Source: a virus. From it: a DNA stretch of 64,000 nucleotides. Shown in pieces: positions 30,246 to 38,524 of the stretch. The translations under genes were made by a program, and so were the position numbers. Each line of letters starts with the position of its first letter. The stretch's first letter is position 1. Where the stretch lies: positions 1 through 64,000 of IMG/VR virus record IMGVR_UViG_3300042885_000725; one strand, given 5' to 3'. The notes under the pieces were generated by a model. The model saw only the letters and a list, made by a program, of their open reading frames with translations, searched no databases and was not told where the DNA came from.

Positions 30246-30527
30246 ATGGCAAAGAAAAAAGTAGAAGAAGCTGTTGTTGAGAAAGTAAAGACTCCAAGAG
30301 CTCCAAGAAAAAAAGTTGTAAAAAAAGTAGTTAAAAAAGTTGAAGCAACTGTAGAAGAAGTTTTACCAGTAGTTGAGAATGCTGTATATGAAACAACTAA
30401 AATTATTTCTGAACACAAAGAATTAGTTGAAGAAAAAGCTGAAGAGATTAAAGAAATAGTAATTGAATCAGTATCAACAGCTGCTAAAATTAAATCTTTT
30501 TTCAAAAACTTATTTAAAAAGAAATAG
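30246..30527 (+). CDS. Histone H1-like lysine/alanine/valine-rich protein
   Basis: 93 residues. The first half is Lys/Pro/Arg-rich (KTPRAPRKKVVKKVVKKVEA), like the tails of H1-type proteins. The second half is an amphipathic acidic helix, ending FFKNLFKKK. Proteins of this composition bind DNA without sequence preference. It probably binds packaged or replicating phage DNA. Low-complexity sequence prevents a family call. Confidence 0.65.
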   Translation: MAKKKVEEAVVEKVKTPRAPRKKVVKKVVKKVEATVEEVLPVVENAVYETTKIISEHKELVEEKAEEIKEIVIESVSTAAKIKSFFKNLFKKK

Positions 30528-30529
30528 TC

Positions 30530-30772
30530 ATGGCAAAAGTAAGTAAAGCAATTGCTACTCCGGTAAAGAAAGAAATGGACAGATGGGAAATTGAATCTGC
30601 ATTATCTACTTTGAAGAGAGCTGATGAAATCAGAAAAGATCCTAAAATGATGATGCATGTTGCAAAGCATGCACAAGAACAAATTAAAGCACTAGGAGGA
30701 ATAGTTACTTCAGGTAAAGCTCCAGCAGCAAAAACTGTAGCGAGACCAGTTAGAACTTTAAAAAGAAAATGA
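30530..30772 (+). CDS. Small basic helical protein
   Basis: 80 residues, with a central helix pair (DRWEIESALSTLKRADEIRK, KMMMHVAKHAQEQIKALGGI) and a basic end (RPVRTLKRK). The D-R-W-E-x-E-x-A-L-x-T-L-x-R-A-x-E-I pattern is one I recall from small phage proteins near head genes, always uncharacterised. It overlaps the next gene by one base (TGATGG). Confidence 0.65.
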   Translation: MAKVSKAIATPVKKEMDRWEIESALSTLKRADEIRKDPKMMMHVAKHAQEQIKALGGIVTSGKAPAAKTVARPVRTLKRK

Positions 30773-30924
30773 TGGCAAAGCAAATGCTAAAAAGAAAAGA
30801 CGGTAGTGTTTCCCAGAGAGGTCTCTGGGATAACATCCGTGCTAATGAAGGTTCTGGAAAGAAACCTACAGCAGCAATGCTAAAACAAGAGAAGAAGATT
30901 AAGGCAAAAACAAAAAAGAAATAG
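30772..30924 (+). CDS. Small basic protein of 50 residues
   Basis: MAKQMLKRKDGSVSQRGLWD, then NIRANEGSGKKPTAAML and a Lys-rich end. The G-L-W-D-N-I-[RH]-A-x-[KN]-x-x-G-S-G-K-K-P-T pattern is widespread in small proteins of large phages, often encoded near head genes. It has no known function. The ATG at 30772 is chosen over one three bases upstream; the two differ by one Met. Confidence 0.7.
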   Translation: MAKQMLKRKDGSVSQRGLWDNIRANEGSGKKPTAAMLKQEKKIKAKTKKK

Positions 30925-30926
30925 TC

Positions 30927-31457
30927 ATGGCAGCTAAAGTAAAAGTTACTGCAGGTGGTGAAAAACATGTAGTATATAAAAAGACTACAAAAAAAGGTGA
31001 GGGAAAGGTTGGTAATATAATGGTTAACCATCCTACTAAAGATAAAGGTCAGTGGGATACAATAGATCTTACTGCAAAAGGAAGAGCAAAAACAGTAGCT
31101 CAGGGTGTAGCAGCTACAAAGAAATGGCATAAAGATAATCCTGATTACAACTATCAGGGAAAAGGTTTATCTAAAATGAAAACTGGTGGGTCTACGGCAG
31201 CTTGGACTAGAAAAGAAGGTAAGAATCCTACGGGAGGATTAAATGCTAAAGGAGTTGCTTCCTACAGAAAAGAAAATCCAGGAAGTAAACTTAAAATGGC
31301 TGTGACTACTAAGCCATCAAAGCTTGATCCAGATAGTAAAGACGCTAAGAGAAGAAAAAGCTTTTGTGCTAGAATGTCAGGAGTTGATGGACCTATGAAA
31401 GATGAGAAGGGAAAACCTACTAGAAAGGCATTAGCTTTAAGAAAATGGAATTGTTAA
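30927..31457 (+). CDS. Basic phage protein with DUF6321-like C-terminus
   Basis: 176 residues. The C-terminal half (AWTRKEGKNPTGGLNAKGVA, SYRKENPGSKLKMAVTTKP, and the ending RRKSFCARMSGVDGP...ALRKWNC) corresponds to a family I remember as DUF6321, common in marine and T4-like phages. The N-terminal half is Lys/Gly-rich. Between them lies KMKTGGST, the first example of the K-M-x-x-G-G-S/T motif that recurs in the next genes. Function unknown, probably DNA-associated. Confidence 0.7.
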   Translation: MAAKVKVTAGGEKHVVYKKTTKKGEGKVGNIMVNHPTKDKGQWDTIDLTAKGRAKTVAQGVAATKKWHKDNPDYNYQGKGLSKMKTGGSTAAWTRKEGKNPTGGLNAKGVASYRKENPGSKLKMAVTTKPSKLDPDSKDAKRRKSFCARMSGVDGPMKDEKGKPTRKALALRKWNC

Positions 31458-31469
31458 AACTTATATATC

Positions 31470-31868
31470 ATGAAAAAAATGCAAGCAGGTGGTACTAAAA
31501 CTTATAAAGGTACAAAAGGTGCTACAACAATTAAAAAAGAATCTAATACTTCTGTTCCTAATGTAGTCACAACTCATAAAGGTAAAAAAGGAGTTACCAC
31601 TAAAACTAGTAATGATTTATGGAAAGGTCCTGATATTACTCATCAAGGTAAAAAAGGTATTACAACTAAAGAAAATAATACTAGTATTTCACACACTAGC
31701 AAAAAAGGTACAACACAAACTTTTAAAGGAATAAGTACTTCTTATTCAAATAAAAAAGGTTATACAAATGTTGTTAAAGATAAAGATGGTTCTAAAAAAG
31801 TAACATACATAAGTAAAGCAAAACCTAACACCGGTGTTTTTAGTAAAACAATAAAACCTAAAAAATAA
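31470..31868 (+). CDS. Lys/Thr-rich low-complexity protein with GG motif
   Basis: 132 residues with only simple repeats: T-H-[KQ]-G-K-K-G-[VI]-T-T-K occurs several times, along with other K-K-G-x-T units. It starts MKKMQAGGTKTYKG, carrying the GG motif at residues 4-8. It has no hydrophobic core and is probably disordered and DNA- or RNA-binding. It resembles the flanking genes in composition and motif. Confidence 0.65.
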   Translation: MKKMQAGGTKTYKGTKGATTIKKESNTSVPNVVTTHKGKKGVTTKTSNDLWKGPDITHQGKKGITTKENNTSISHTSKKGTTQTFKGISTSYSNKKGYTNVVKDKDGSKKVTYISKAKPNTGVFSKTIKPKK

Positions 31869-31874
31869 ATAGTT

Positions 31875-32267
31875 ATGGCAAAGTGTATGAAATGTGGTGG
31901 AGCTAAGATGCAATCTGGTGGCTCTACAATGAAAACAACAGTAGGATCTGCTAAACCAAAAGCATTAATGTTTGGTATTCCTAATGGTGGTTCTACGGGA
32001 CCTAATAAACAAGGGATTGATACAATGAAAAAAGGTGGTTCTAAAGTAACTGCTGTTAAACATTCATGCCCTCCAGGTACAGTTAGATCTGCTACAGGTG
32101 GATGTGTATCTGAAAGACCAAGCTTTAAAAAAGGTGGTTCTACATTTGGTATGCTATCTGTTAAAGCTGGTGTAGATAAAAATCCTAAAGCTACTGCTGC
32201 TGATAGAATTGCTGGTGCAAAAATGAGCAAGAAAAAGATGGGTGGTGCTACTAAAAAGAAGTGTTAA
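31875..32267 (+). CDS. Small basic protein with several GG motifs and Cys
   Basis: 130 residues. Opens MAKCMKCGGAKMQSGGSTMK and carries about six GG units (CGGAK, QSGGST, PNGGST, MKKGGSK, FKKGGST, KMGGAT). A CPPGTVRSATGGC segment around residue 56-68 may form a small loop with two Cys. The closing part (KAGVDKNPKATAADRIAGAK) is an N-P-x-A-T-x-A-D-[RK]-I-[AG]-[GA] motif, one I recall from phage proteins with the same GG tail. Function unknown. Confidence 0.65.
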   Translation: MAKCMKCGGAKMQSGGSTMKTTVGSAKPKALMFGIPNGGSTGPNKQGIDTMKKGGSKVTAVKHSCPPGTVRSATGGCVSERPSFKKGGSTFGMLSVKAGVDKNPKATAADRIAGAKMSKKKMGGATKKKC

Positions 32268-32269
32268 TA

Positions 32270-32416
32270 ATGGCTGAGAAGAAAGATAAGAATTGGATAC
32301 AAAAAGCAGTTAACCCTAAACATAAGGGTTACTGCACTCCAATGTCTAAACCTACTTGTACACCAAAGAGAAAAGCTTTGGCTAAGACATTTAAAGCAAT
32401 GGCTAAAAAGAAATAA
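32270..32416 (+). CDS. Tiny basic protein with NPxHKGYCTP motif
   Basis: 48 residues: IQKAVNPKHKGYCTPMSKPT, then CTPKRKALAKTFKAMAKKK. The K-x-x-N-P-x-H-K-G-x-C-T-P-x-[ST]-x-x-x-C-T-x-[RK]-[RK]-K-A-L-A motif occurs in small proteins of many large phages. Two cysteines may bind a metal. It has no assigned function and lies inside the small basic gene cluster. Confidence 0.7.
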   Translation: MAEKKDKNWIQKAVNPKHKGYCTPMSKPTCTPKRKALAKTFKAMAKKK

Positions 32417-32418
32417 TT

Positions 32419-32895
32419 ATGGCAAAGAAAAAAGAACTTCCAAAAGCAATGATGGGTAAAATTATTAAACCTATGGTTCGTGCTGTAGCAGCAACTGGTA
32501 GAGTTGCTGGTAAATCAACTGTTAGAGGTGCTAAGGCATTTGGTAAATCTGCTACTAATACTAGTGTAAAAGATTTCTTAAAGGGTAGTGATATTAAAGC
32601 TGGTGTAAAAGGTTTTGCTAGAGGTGTGAAATCTGGAATAAAAACTGAAAAGGCTAAAGCTGCTGAAAGAGTAGTTGCTGAAAAAGCTAAAGTTGATAAA
32701 GCTAAGTTAGTGTCAGAAGAGAAAAGATTGATGGATGATTTAAATGCACAAAAAACAAATAAAACAACTTCTGGTAAAAAACCAATGAGTCCTCAAATGA
32801 AAAAAAGAATTAAACAAGCAGTGGTTATTGGTACAGTTGCGGCAGCTGCAGGAATTAAATATGCCAACCGCCCAAGAAGAACTTTAAATGACTAG
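32419..32895 (+). CDS. Basic Ala/Lys-rich protein
   Basis: 158 residues, helical, Ala/Lys/Gly-rich (MVRAVAATGRVAGKSTVRGA, AKAAERVVAEKAKVDKAKL), ending with a possible short membrane-like or buried helix (IKQAVVIGTVAAAAGIKYA) and a basic tail. It closes the cluster of small basic proteins, and the connector gene starts three bases later. A membrane anchor or head-internal role is possible. Confidence 0.65.
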   Translation: MAKKKELPKAMMGKIIKPMVRAVAATGRVAGKSTVRGAKAFGKSATNTSVKDFLKGSDIKAGVKGFARGVKSGIKTEKAKAAERVVAEKAKVDKAKLVSEEKRLMDDLNAQKTNKTTSGKKPMSPQMKKRIKQAVVIGTVAAAAGIKYANRPRRTLND

Positions 32896-32897
32896 TA

Positions 32898-33596
32898 ATG
32901 TTAAATAGCACTATTGAAATAAAAGTAAAACAGCGTCTTAACAAATTAGATTCTCAAGACTATGACAACATTCAATGTTGGCAAATAGTTGAGGCATTTA
33001 ATAAAGCTCAGGTAGAATGGGTGAGAAGACAGCTGCATGGAACTAATGCTTTTAAAGAAGGAGATGAATCTAGTAACAGAAGAAAAGATGATCTTCAAAG
33101 ATTACTTGTATCTGAAAACTTATCTTTAGGAAAAAGAGATTTGTATTATACATCTTCTTTACCAGGTGATTACTTAGCTTGGAAAAGAGTAGATGTATAT
33201 GCTAATAAAGAATGCTGCGATAAGAGAAAGATGGTAGTATATCTAGCAGAGGAAGATGATTTGAGTTTACTTTTAAGAGACAAGGCTAAAGAACCAAGTT
33301 TTGAGTGGGGAGAAACATTTGCTACTCTAATGGATAATGGTGTTAAAATATACACCAATGATAAATTTGATATACCTAATGCATCACTGACTTATTATAG
33401 ACAGCCTGTGAGGGTTCAGTTTTTAAACTGCTCAGACCCATACACCGGAGCTGCTTCTACAGCAGATGTATTATGTGAATTCAAAGATGATATTATAGAA
33501 CTAATAATAGATGATGCAGTAAGTATACTAGCAGGAGATATTGAATCAACAAATCAATATACTAGAAACTCACAATCATCAGAAAGAAATAACTAA
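32898..33596 (+). CDS. Head-tail connector (gp4-like adaptor candidate)
   Basis: 232 residues. Starts with helices (STIEIKVKQRLNKLDSQDYD, IVEAFNKAQVEWVRRQL), then a beta part (KRVDVYANKECCDKRKMVVY), and closes with the helix FKDDIIELIIDDAVSILAGDIES. An acidic helix of the D-[ED]-I-x-E-L-I-I-D-[DE]-A-x-x-I-L-A-G pattern near the end is typical of phage adaptor or head-completion proteins. Position after head genes and before tail genes fits. Exact class uncertain. Confidence 0.6.
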   Translation: MLNSTIEIKVKQRLNKLDSQDYDNIQCWQIVEAFNKAQVEWVRRQLHGTNAFKEGDESSNRRKDDLQRLLVSENLSLGKRDLYYTSSLPGDYLAWKRVDVYANKECCDKRKMVVYLAEEDDLSLLLRDKAKEPSFEWGETFATLMDNGVKIYTNDKFDIPNASLTYYRQPVRVQFLNCSDPYTGAASTADVLCEFKDDIIELIIDDAVSILAGDIESTNQYTRNSQSSERNN

Positions 33597-33601
33597 TAGA
33601 T

Positions 33602-34054
33602 ATGCAAAGAATGTTAAAGAGACCAGGTGCAACTAAAGCAAGTAGTGAATATGCTACTGCTCCAGCTAATGGTAATGTAGAATCCCTTACAGCAGCTTGT
33701 GTAAGTGAATTAATGAATGCTGCAACAAGTTTCCACAAGTTACATTTAAAAGTAACTGGTACAGGATCATATGCTGCACACAAAGCTCTTAATGATTTAT
33801 ATGATGCTTTACCTGGACATGCTGATGATTTAGCAGAAGGTTTCCAAGGTGCTAGTGAAAAACTATTATCTTATGGAGAAGCTGCTCCTAGAAAACTAGA
33901 TACTGTTGCTGACGGTATTGATTATTTAAAAGATATGTGTGATATGGTATGTAAGTTGCAAGACAAAATGCCTTACTCAGAAATTGTAAATGATCTTGAC
34001 ACAATCAAATCAACTATGAATTCTGCAAAATATAAATTACTTTTCTTAAAATAA
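33602..34054 (+). CDS. Dps/ferritin-like four-helix protein
   Basis: 150 residues. The pattern SFHKLHLKVTGTGSYAAHKA (H45, H48, H60), then LNDLYDALPGHADDLAEGFQ and a long C-terminal helix, corresponds to Dps-like helical proteins of phages (I recall DUF5856), in which H-x-x-H-L-x-T-x-S-[YF]-A-x-H-x-A-L opens the bundle. Dps proteins bind DNA and iron, but iron ligands cannot be confirmed here. The gene lies inside the virion block, so it may be a virion component or a DNA protector. Two cysteines near residue 120 are unusual. Confidence 0.65.
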   Translation: MQRMLKRPGATKASSEYATAPANGNVESLTAACVSELMNAATSFHKLHLKVTGTGSYAAHKALNDLYDALPGHADDLAEGFQGASEKLLSYGEAAPRKLDTVADGIDYLKDMCDMVCKLQDKMPYSEIVNDLDTIKSTMNSAKYKLLFLK

Positions 34055-34077
34055 TTTTGATATTATAAAAACTTTTA

Positions 34078-34092
34078 CTATATTATAAATAG
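34078..34092 (+). promoter_or_regulatory. CTATATTATAAATAG promoter-like element
   Basis: TTTTACTATATTATAAATAG lies 30 bases before the start at 34121, with a leader ATTAATTAAAACAAAAAACAATG. Same type as the other T-rich TATATTA elements. Confidence 0.5.
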
Positions 34093-34120
34093 TGTTATTT
34101 ATTAATTAAAACAAAAAACA

Positions 34121-35707
34121 ATGAGTTATTTTAATCATGCATTTCAAAAATCCTTTGTAGGAGTTAATGCTCTAGCTCCAATGGGGCAAGGTTACACCGC
34201 GTTAAATCAAGGTGTATTAGGAACTAAAGGAAACATTTTAGCAGCTGGACAGTATGCTTTTGTTAATCCTAAAACTTGGTTAGTTCAACCAACTACATTT
34301 TCTGGTACTGGATGTTGCCCATTAATTTTGGCTTCTGGTTCATTATTTTCAAAAGATAAAATTGGACCTTTCCATGGTGGATATTTAGAGTCTAATAAAT
34401 CTAAAGAAATTAATCCAAAATATGTAAGCAAATTTTATTTTGCTCCTTCTTGTCCAGCATCTCAAAATGTTATCCATGTTGGATATACTCCATTTACAGA
34501 TGATCAAGTGTTAACACTTACAATCAGTGCTGCTGGTGCAAACATTACAGATGGTGTTTACAATGAAGTTGAATTTTCTGGTGGTTCAGGTTCTGGATTT
34601 ATTGCTAAAGTTACTGTTGTTGGCGGTGTAGCTACTGTAGTAGAAATTGTTAATGGTGGTACAGGTTATGCAGTAAGTGATTCATTAACTTCTATTGCTG
34701 GTCAATTATTATCTAACGGATCTCCTGTTACAGAAGTTCAGTTAAGTGTTGCTACAGCTGGTGCTAAACAAGGTTGTGAAAAAGAATTTTTATGTGGTGA
34801 AACTTATAACTTACGTTTAGATATTAAAGGTTCTCCAGCATTAAGATTTTTAAATCACAATGCTTACTTAACATTAACTGCTTACACAGGATGTTGTCCA
34901 GCTGGATCAATTTCTCCAGTAGCAGTTGATTCAACTGAAGTATTTATCAAATGGGCACAACAAATTGTTGACTCTCCATTGATTTCTCCATTTGTTTATC
35001 CTGTAGTTTCTGCTGAAAATAAATCATTATGGTACAAACCAGGAACTGATACATCTGCATTAACTCCTCCAACGGGTTACACAATTGGTGGTACTTGGGA
35101 TCATTATGTATCTCCAGGACATTCAAATGGTGATTACGCAGGTATGACATTATTTGGTGCTTATGTAGATACTAAATTTGGTGATTGTACATTCCAAGTT
35201 TCTGACTTCTATGAAAAAGAACCAGTAAGATTATATGCTTCTGAGGTTGACTTAAATGGTGATCCATGTGACTTCCAAGGATTGTGTGTAGTTACTGAGT
35301 GTCAAGGAAGACAAGCTAATGGTTTAGGTGAAACTGTATTGAGAGATGTAATTCTTTCAGAAAGATACAGACAAAACTTCTTCCATTCTGACTTCCGTAT
35401 CCGTGAGATTACTCAAGGAAACCAAATGTTAAATGTTATTGATAGAGATTTGTCTTACAACAGATTTTATATCCAACATCATGTTCCACGTTTCAACAAT
35501 GCATCTAGTACTTTTGACAATGATCAATACTTATTAGAAGTTATTGTTGCATCTGATGTAACTCCAACAGATGGTGCACAAGGACAAGCTTTTACTAACT
35601 TTGTTGAAAACTGGTTAAATGCTTGTGGAAATAACTGTGATGGTTTAGAAACATTTGAATGTGGTTCAGACTGTACTCCAGTTATAGATATTCCTGAGAC
35701 AATCTAA
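34121..35707 (+). CDS. Abundant virion protein with inserted beta repeat domain
   Basis: 528 residues. The N-terminus (MSYFNHAFQKSFVGVNALAP) and a conserved-looking C-terminal half (ILSERYRQNFFHSDFRIREI, DRDLSYNRFYIQHHVPRFNN) enclose an inserted segment around residues 138-210. There a unit GGSGSGFIAKVTVVGGVATV is followed by VEIVNGGTGYAVSDSLT, a repeat type found in surface-exposed phage fibre and decoration domains. It is cysteine-rich, including two CC pairs. A dedicated promoter and one of the strongest terminators in the window suggest a very abundant protein, such as a tail tube, sheath or second capsid protein. Confidence 0.65.
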   Translation: MSYFNHAFQKSFVGVNALAPMGQGYTALNQGVLGTKGNILAAGQYAFVNPKTWLVQPTTFSGTGCCPLILASGSLFSKDKIGPFHGGYLESNKSKEINPKYVSKFYFAPSCPASQNVIHVGYTPFTDDQVLTLTISAAGANITDGVYNEVEFSGGSGSGFIAKVTVVGGVATVVEIVNGGTGYAVSDSLTSIAGQLLSNGSPVTEVQLSVATAGAKQGCEKEFLCGETYNLRLDIKGSPALRFLNHNAYLTLTAYTGCCPAGSISPVAVDSTEVFIKWAQQIVDSPLISPFVYPVVSAENKSLWYKPGTDTSALTPPTGYTIGGTWDHYVSPGHSNGDYAGMTLFGAYVDTKFGDCTFQVSDFYEKEPVRLYASEVDLNGDPCDFQGLCVVTECQGRQANGLGETVLRDVILSERYRQNFFHSDFRIREITQGNQMLNVIDRDLSYNRFYIQHHVPRFNNASSTFDNDQYLLEVIVASDVTPTDGAQGQAFTNFVENWLNACGNNCDGLETFECGSDCTPVIDIPETI

Positions 35708-35727
35708 TAGAAAAAAATAATAACTTT

Positions 35728-35770
35728 AAAAGGAGAGTGAGAGTTTCAAACTCTTCTCTCCTTTTTTATT
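35728..35770 (+). terminator. Very strong intrinsic terminator
   Basis: AAAGGAGAGTGAGAGTTT and AAACTCTTCTCTCCTTT pair almost fully around one unpaired base region, followed by TTTTTTATTTT. The stem is the longest terminator stem in the window. Confidence 0.9.
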
Positions 35771-35780
35771 TTAAGGAATT

Positions 35781-36350
35781 ATGGCAAATCATATATTAAG
35801 TTTAGATATACCTACGGTAACAAATACCTGTGTAATGAAGATCTTTGATACTAGTGTGTATCAAACTGAATCTCCTAATATTCCTATTGTATGTCCTACA
35901 CTGACTATTACTGTACCAGGTTTTAGTACCTCAGTAGAAATTATTGGACAAAAGATGTTAGATTTTGTTGAGACAGGTCATATTAATTTAACGGCTTGTG
36001 ATCTTGGATTACAAACTCAAAACTGTGGAACAGACTTTGTTAATATACCAGATGGTATTTATGCAATTAAGTACAGTGTTTCACCAAACAATTTAGTTTT
36101 TGCTGAGTATAATTATTTAAGAATTTCTCAAGCATTAAATAAATATTACAAAGTATTATGTAATATTGATCTGGCAGCATGTGATCCTCCAGCAAAGATT
36201 AAGGAGAAATTAGAGAAGCTAAGATTGATAAAAATGTATTTAGAATCTGCTAAGTCAAAAGTAGAATTTTGTCATGAAGCTCAAAAAGGAATGAGTTTAT
36301 ATAACTACGCATTAAAACTTTTGAATAAATTTGAATGTAATAATTGTTAA
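35781..36350 (+). CDS. Cysteine-containing virion protein
   Basis: 189 residues. The N-terminal two thirds are beta-rich (LDIPTVTNTCVMKIFDTSVY, PTLTITVPGFSTSVEI, VNIPDGIYAIKYSVSPNN), and the C-terminus is a helical pair (KIKEKLEKLRLIKMYLESAK, MSLYNYALKLLNKFECNNC). The phrase P-D-G-I-Y-x-I-x-Y-S-[VI]-x-P-N is one I recall in phage structural proteins of Bacteroidota. It is probably part of the tail. It starts a run of Cys-rich genes. Confidence 0.65.
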   Translation: MANHILSLDIPTVTNTCVMKIFDTSVYQTESPNIPIVCPTLTITVPGFSTSVEIIGQKMLDFVETGHINLTACDLGLQTQNCGTDFVNIPDGIYAIKYSVSPNNLVFAEYNYLRISQALNKYYKVLCNIDLAACDPPAKIKEKLEKLRLIKMYLESAKSKVEFCHEAQKGMSLYNYALKLLNKFECNNC

Positions 36351-36370
36351 ACTTTTAAAAAACCAACAAA

Positions 36371-36559
36371 ATGAATTGTAATAATTGTAATGCAAGAATG
36401 TCTTGCGGATGTCAAAAAAGAAGAGCTAGTGATGGAACATCTTGTTGCTCAAGTTGTTTAGCCTTTTATGAAAAAAAATTACAGGCAGAAAAAGAAATAA
36501 AAACTATCAATGCGCCAAATAATACTTTGGGTGCTGATAGATACACATCAAATAAATAA
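36371..36559 (+). CDS. Small cysteine-rich protein
   Basis: 62 residues with ten Cys in the first 38: MNCNNCNARMSCGCQKRRAS, then CCSSCLAFYEKK. It reads like one or two treble-clef or zinc-ribbon knuckles followed by a charged helix. The leader (AAAAAACCAACAAAATG) is excellent, so it may be well expressed. It opens with the same C-N-x-C style that starts later virion proteins (41868, 43885). Function unknown. Confidence 0.65.
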   Translation: MNCNNCNARMSCGCQKRRASDGTSCCSSCLAFYEKKLQAEKEIKTINAPNNTLGADRYTSNK

Positions 36560-36567
36560 ATAAAAAA

Positions 36568-38490
36568 ATGGCAGGATTATCACCACCAGAAGTTGAATAT
36601 TTAGATTGCATGGGTCGTGTAATAAATGTTACACCAAACCCTGTTATTCCAAATACACCTGTTACAGGAACAGTTACTATTCCTTACACGGGTGGTAATG
36701 GTCAAACGTATTCTTCAGATGTAATAAATTCAACATATAATACAGGTTTAATAGCAACACTAGTACCGGGTGTTTTATCTAATGGTACAGGAGGAACTAT
36801 TGTATTTAATATAAGCGGACAAGTTGCAACTAGTGGAACAACTGCAGTATTTAGTTTTTCATTTGGGGGGCAGTTTTGTGATTTTGGAATTCAAGTTCCT
36901 GAATATTATCCTCAAGGTAATCAGTGGTATGTATTGTATCCTTGTTATAACAATGATTCAGATTTAAAAGTTTTATTTTCAAAAGCTACAGCATTAGCTG
37001 ATCATGTAAATGAAAGTAGATATTTACACTGGGGTGAATGTTTAAATCTACCACCTGATTTTTATGAACCTTGTGGATGTTATAAAATTAAGAAATGGAC
37101 AGGACCTACACCAACAAAAAACTTATATCCAAACATAAATGAGAATAATATTGACATTAGTGATAACTGTAATGATTGTAATTCATATTGTTTAAGTGTT
37201 GATGGTTCAGGTACTGTGTCTTATATATCTAGTGAAGATCAACAGGTAACAACAAATCTTCCGGCATTAATTTGTACTAAAACTGCATTATTCACACCAT
37301 CAACAGCTTCTCCTACAGTAATAGAATTATCTGAATGTAGTTCTTCTGAAGATTGTCAAATTGAATGTTATAAATTAACCAATTGTAAAACTGGTCAAAT
37401 TATACATAGTAATAGTAAACCACTATTTGCTCCATTTGCAGGAAGTGAAATTGTAGAACTCTATGAATATGAAGGTTGCTGGAGTGTTGAAATGGGAGAT
37501 GATTGTGAATGTCTAGTAGATGTAACAATTAAAAATTCATATGTAGATTGTATTACTTGTTTACCTATTGTAGCTTACAGATTAGTAAACTGTGAAGATG
37601 AGAATCAAGTAAAATATACAGAACAAGATTTATTAATTTATGTTGATAAAGTTGTTACACTTGATTGTGGTGATTGTTGGACTGTAGAGCAAATAGATTT
37701 TAAACCACCTTCAGTACAAAATATAGTTATAACATATACTTATGATACATGTATAGAATGTTCTAGAGCATATTGGATATTATATGATTGTGCAGGTGAA
37801 TTAGAACCAATTACTACATATACAGATTTATCTGAAAGTTATGCTTTAAATAATATTTTAAGACTTGTAGGTTATCCAAGCTGTTGGTCAATTCAAACAT
37901 CACCTACACCAGATTTTGAAAATGCTTTAGATATTGTAGTAGCAAAACAATTTGAAGAATGTGCTGATTGTTTAGCAGCAACAGTATGTAAGTGTACTAG
38001 AGTAACTTCTTTATTAACTACAGAAGATGCTAGTTTTACATATATAGATTGTTTTGATAACTTACACACTATTACTTTAGGAGCAGGTGAATCTTCAGCA
38101 AAGTTTTGCTCAAGTAGATTTACAAATATTTCATCAACTGACTTTAAAGTAAAATATACTGGTGAATGTGTTGATGATCCAAACACTACAAATAATAAAA
38201 CTTGTCCTGTTGATATAAAGGGTAGATTAATCAGACCAGGTTATAAAGCTCCTGTAGCTAATGCAGATAAATTTGAAAGAGTAACTTGTGAAACAGCTGA
38301 AGTATTATACAAACAAGTATTACAACAAAGATATGGTATAAGCAATTGTTGTCCAGAAGATGATGAAAATTTAATTCTTAAAAAAGAAGTCATTGATTTA
38401 GAAGCTTTAAATGATCCAGATTTTGATTGTCCCTTACCATCTGCTTGTTGTGCACCTTCACAATGTAGCTGTGGAAATTGCATAAGTTAA
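36568..38490 (+). CDS. Large cysteine-rich virion protein with CWxV(E/Q) repeats
   Basis: 640 residues with about 50 Cys. Residues about 1-105 form a beta domain (PNTPVTGTVTIPYTGGNGQT). Then at about 262-315, 327-380 and 394-450 there are three copies of a roughly 65-residue unit: C-x-x-C...[Y/W]-x-L-x-[ND]-C...x-L...CW-[ST]-[VI]-[EQ], with Cys304, Cys370 and Cys439 preceding Trp. The C-terminus ends in dense Cys pairs (ACCAPSQCSCGNCIS). Disulphides or metals could stabilise the particle. It is likely a long tail or whisker protein. Confidence 0.7.
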   Translation: MAGLSPPEVEYLDCMGRVINVTPNPVIPNTPVTGTVTIPYTGGNGQTYSSDVINSTYNTGLIATLVPGVLSNGTGGTIVFNISGQVATSGTTAVFSFSFGGQFCDFGIQVPEYYPQGNQWYVLYPCYNNDSDLKVLFSKATALADHVNESRYLHWGECLNLPPDFYEPCGCYKIKKWTGPTPTKNLYPNINENNIDISDNCNDCNSYCLSVDGSGTVSYISSEDQQVTTNLPALICTKTALFTPSTASPTVIELSECSSSEDCQIECYKLTNCKTGQIIHSNSKPLFAPFAGSEIVELYEYEGCWSVEMGDDCECLVDVTIKNSYVDCITCLPIVAYRLVNCEDENQVKYTEQDLLIYVDKVVTLDCGDCWTVEQIDFKPPSVQNIVITYTYDTCIECSRAYWILYDCAGELEPITTYTDLSESYALNNILRLVGYPSCWSIQTSPTPDFENALDIVVAKQFEECADCLAATVCKCTRVTSLLTTEDASFTYIDCFDNLHTITLGAGESSAKFCSSRFTNISSTDFKVKYTGECVDDPNTTNNKTCPVDIKGRLIRPGYKAPVANADKFERVTCETAEVLYKQVLQQRYGISNCCPEDDENLILKKEVIDLEALNDPDFDCPLPSACCAPSQCSCGNCIS

Positions 38491-38524
38491 TAATATTTTG
38501 TATATTAAAATAAGAAGTAAAGAT

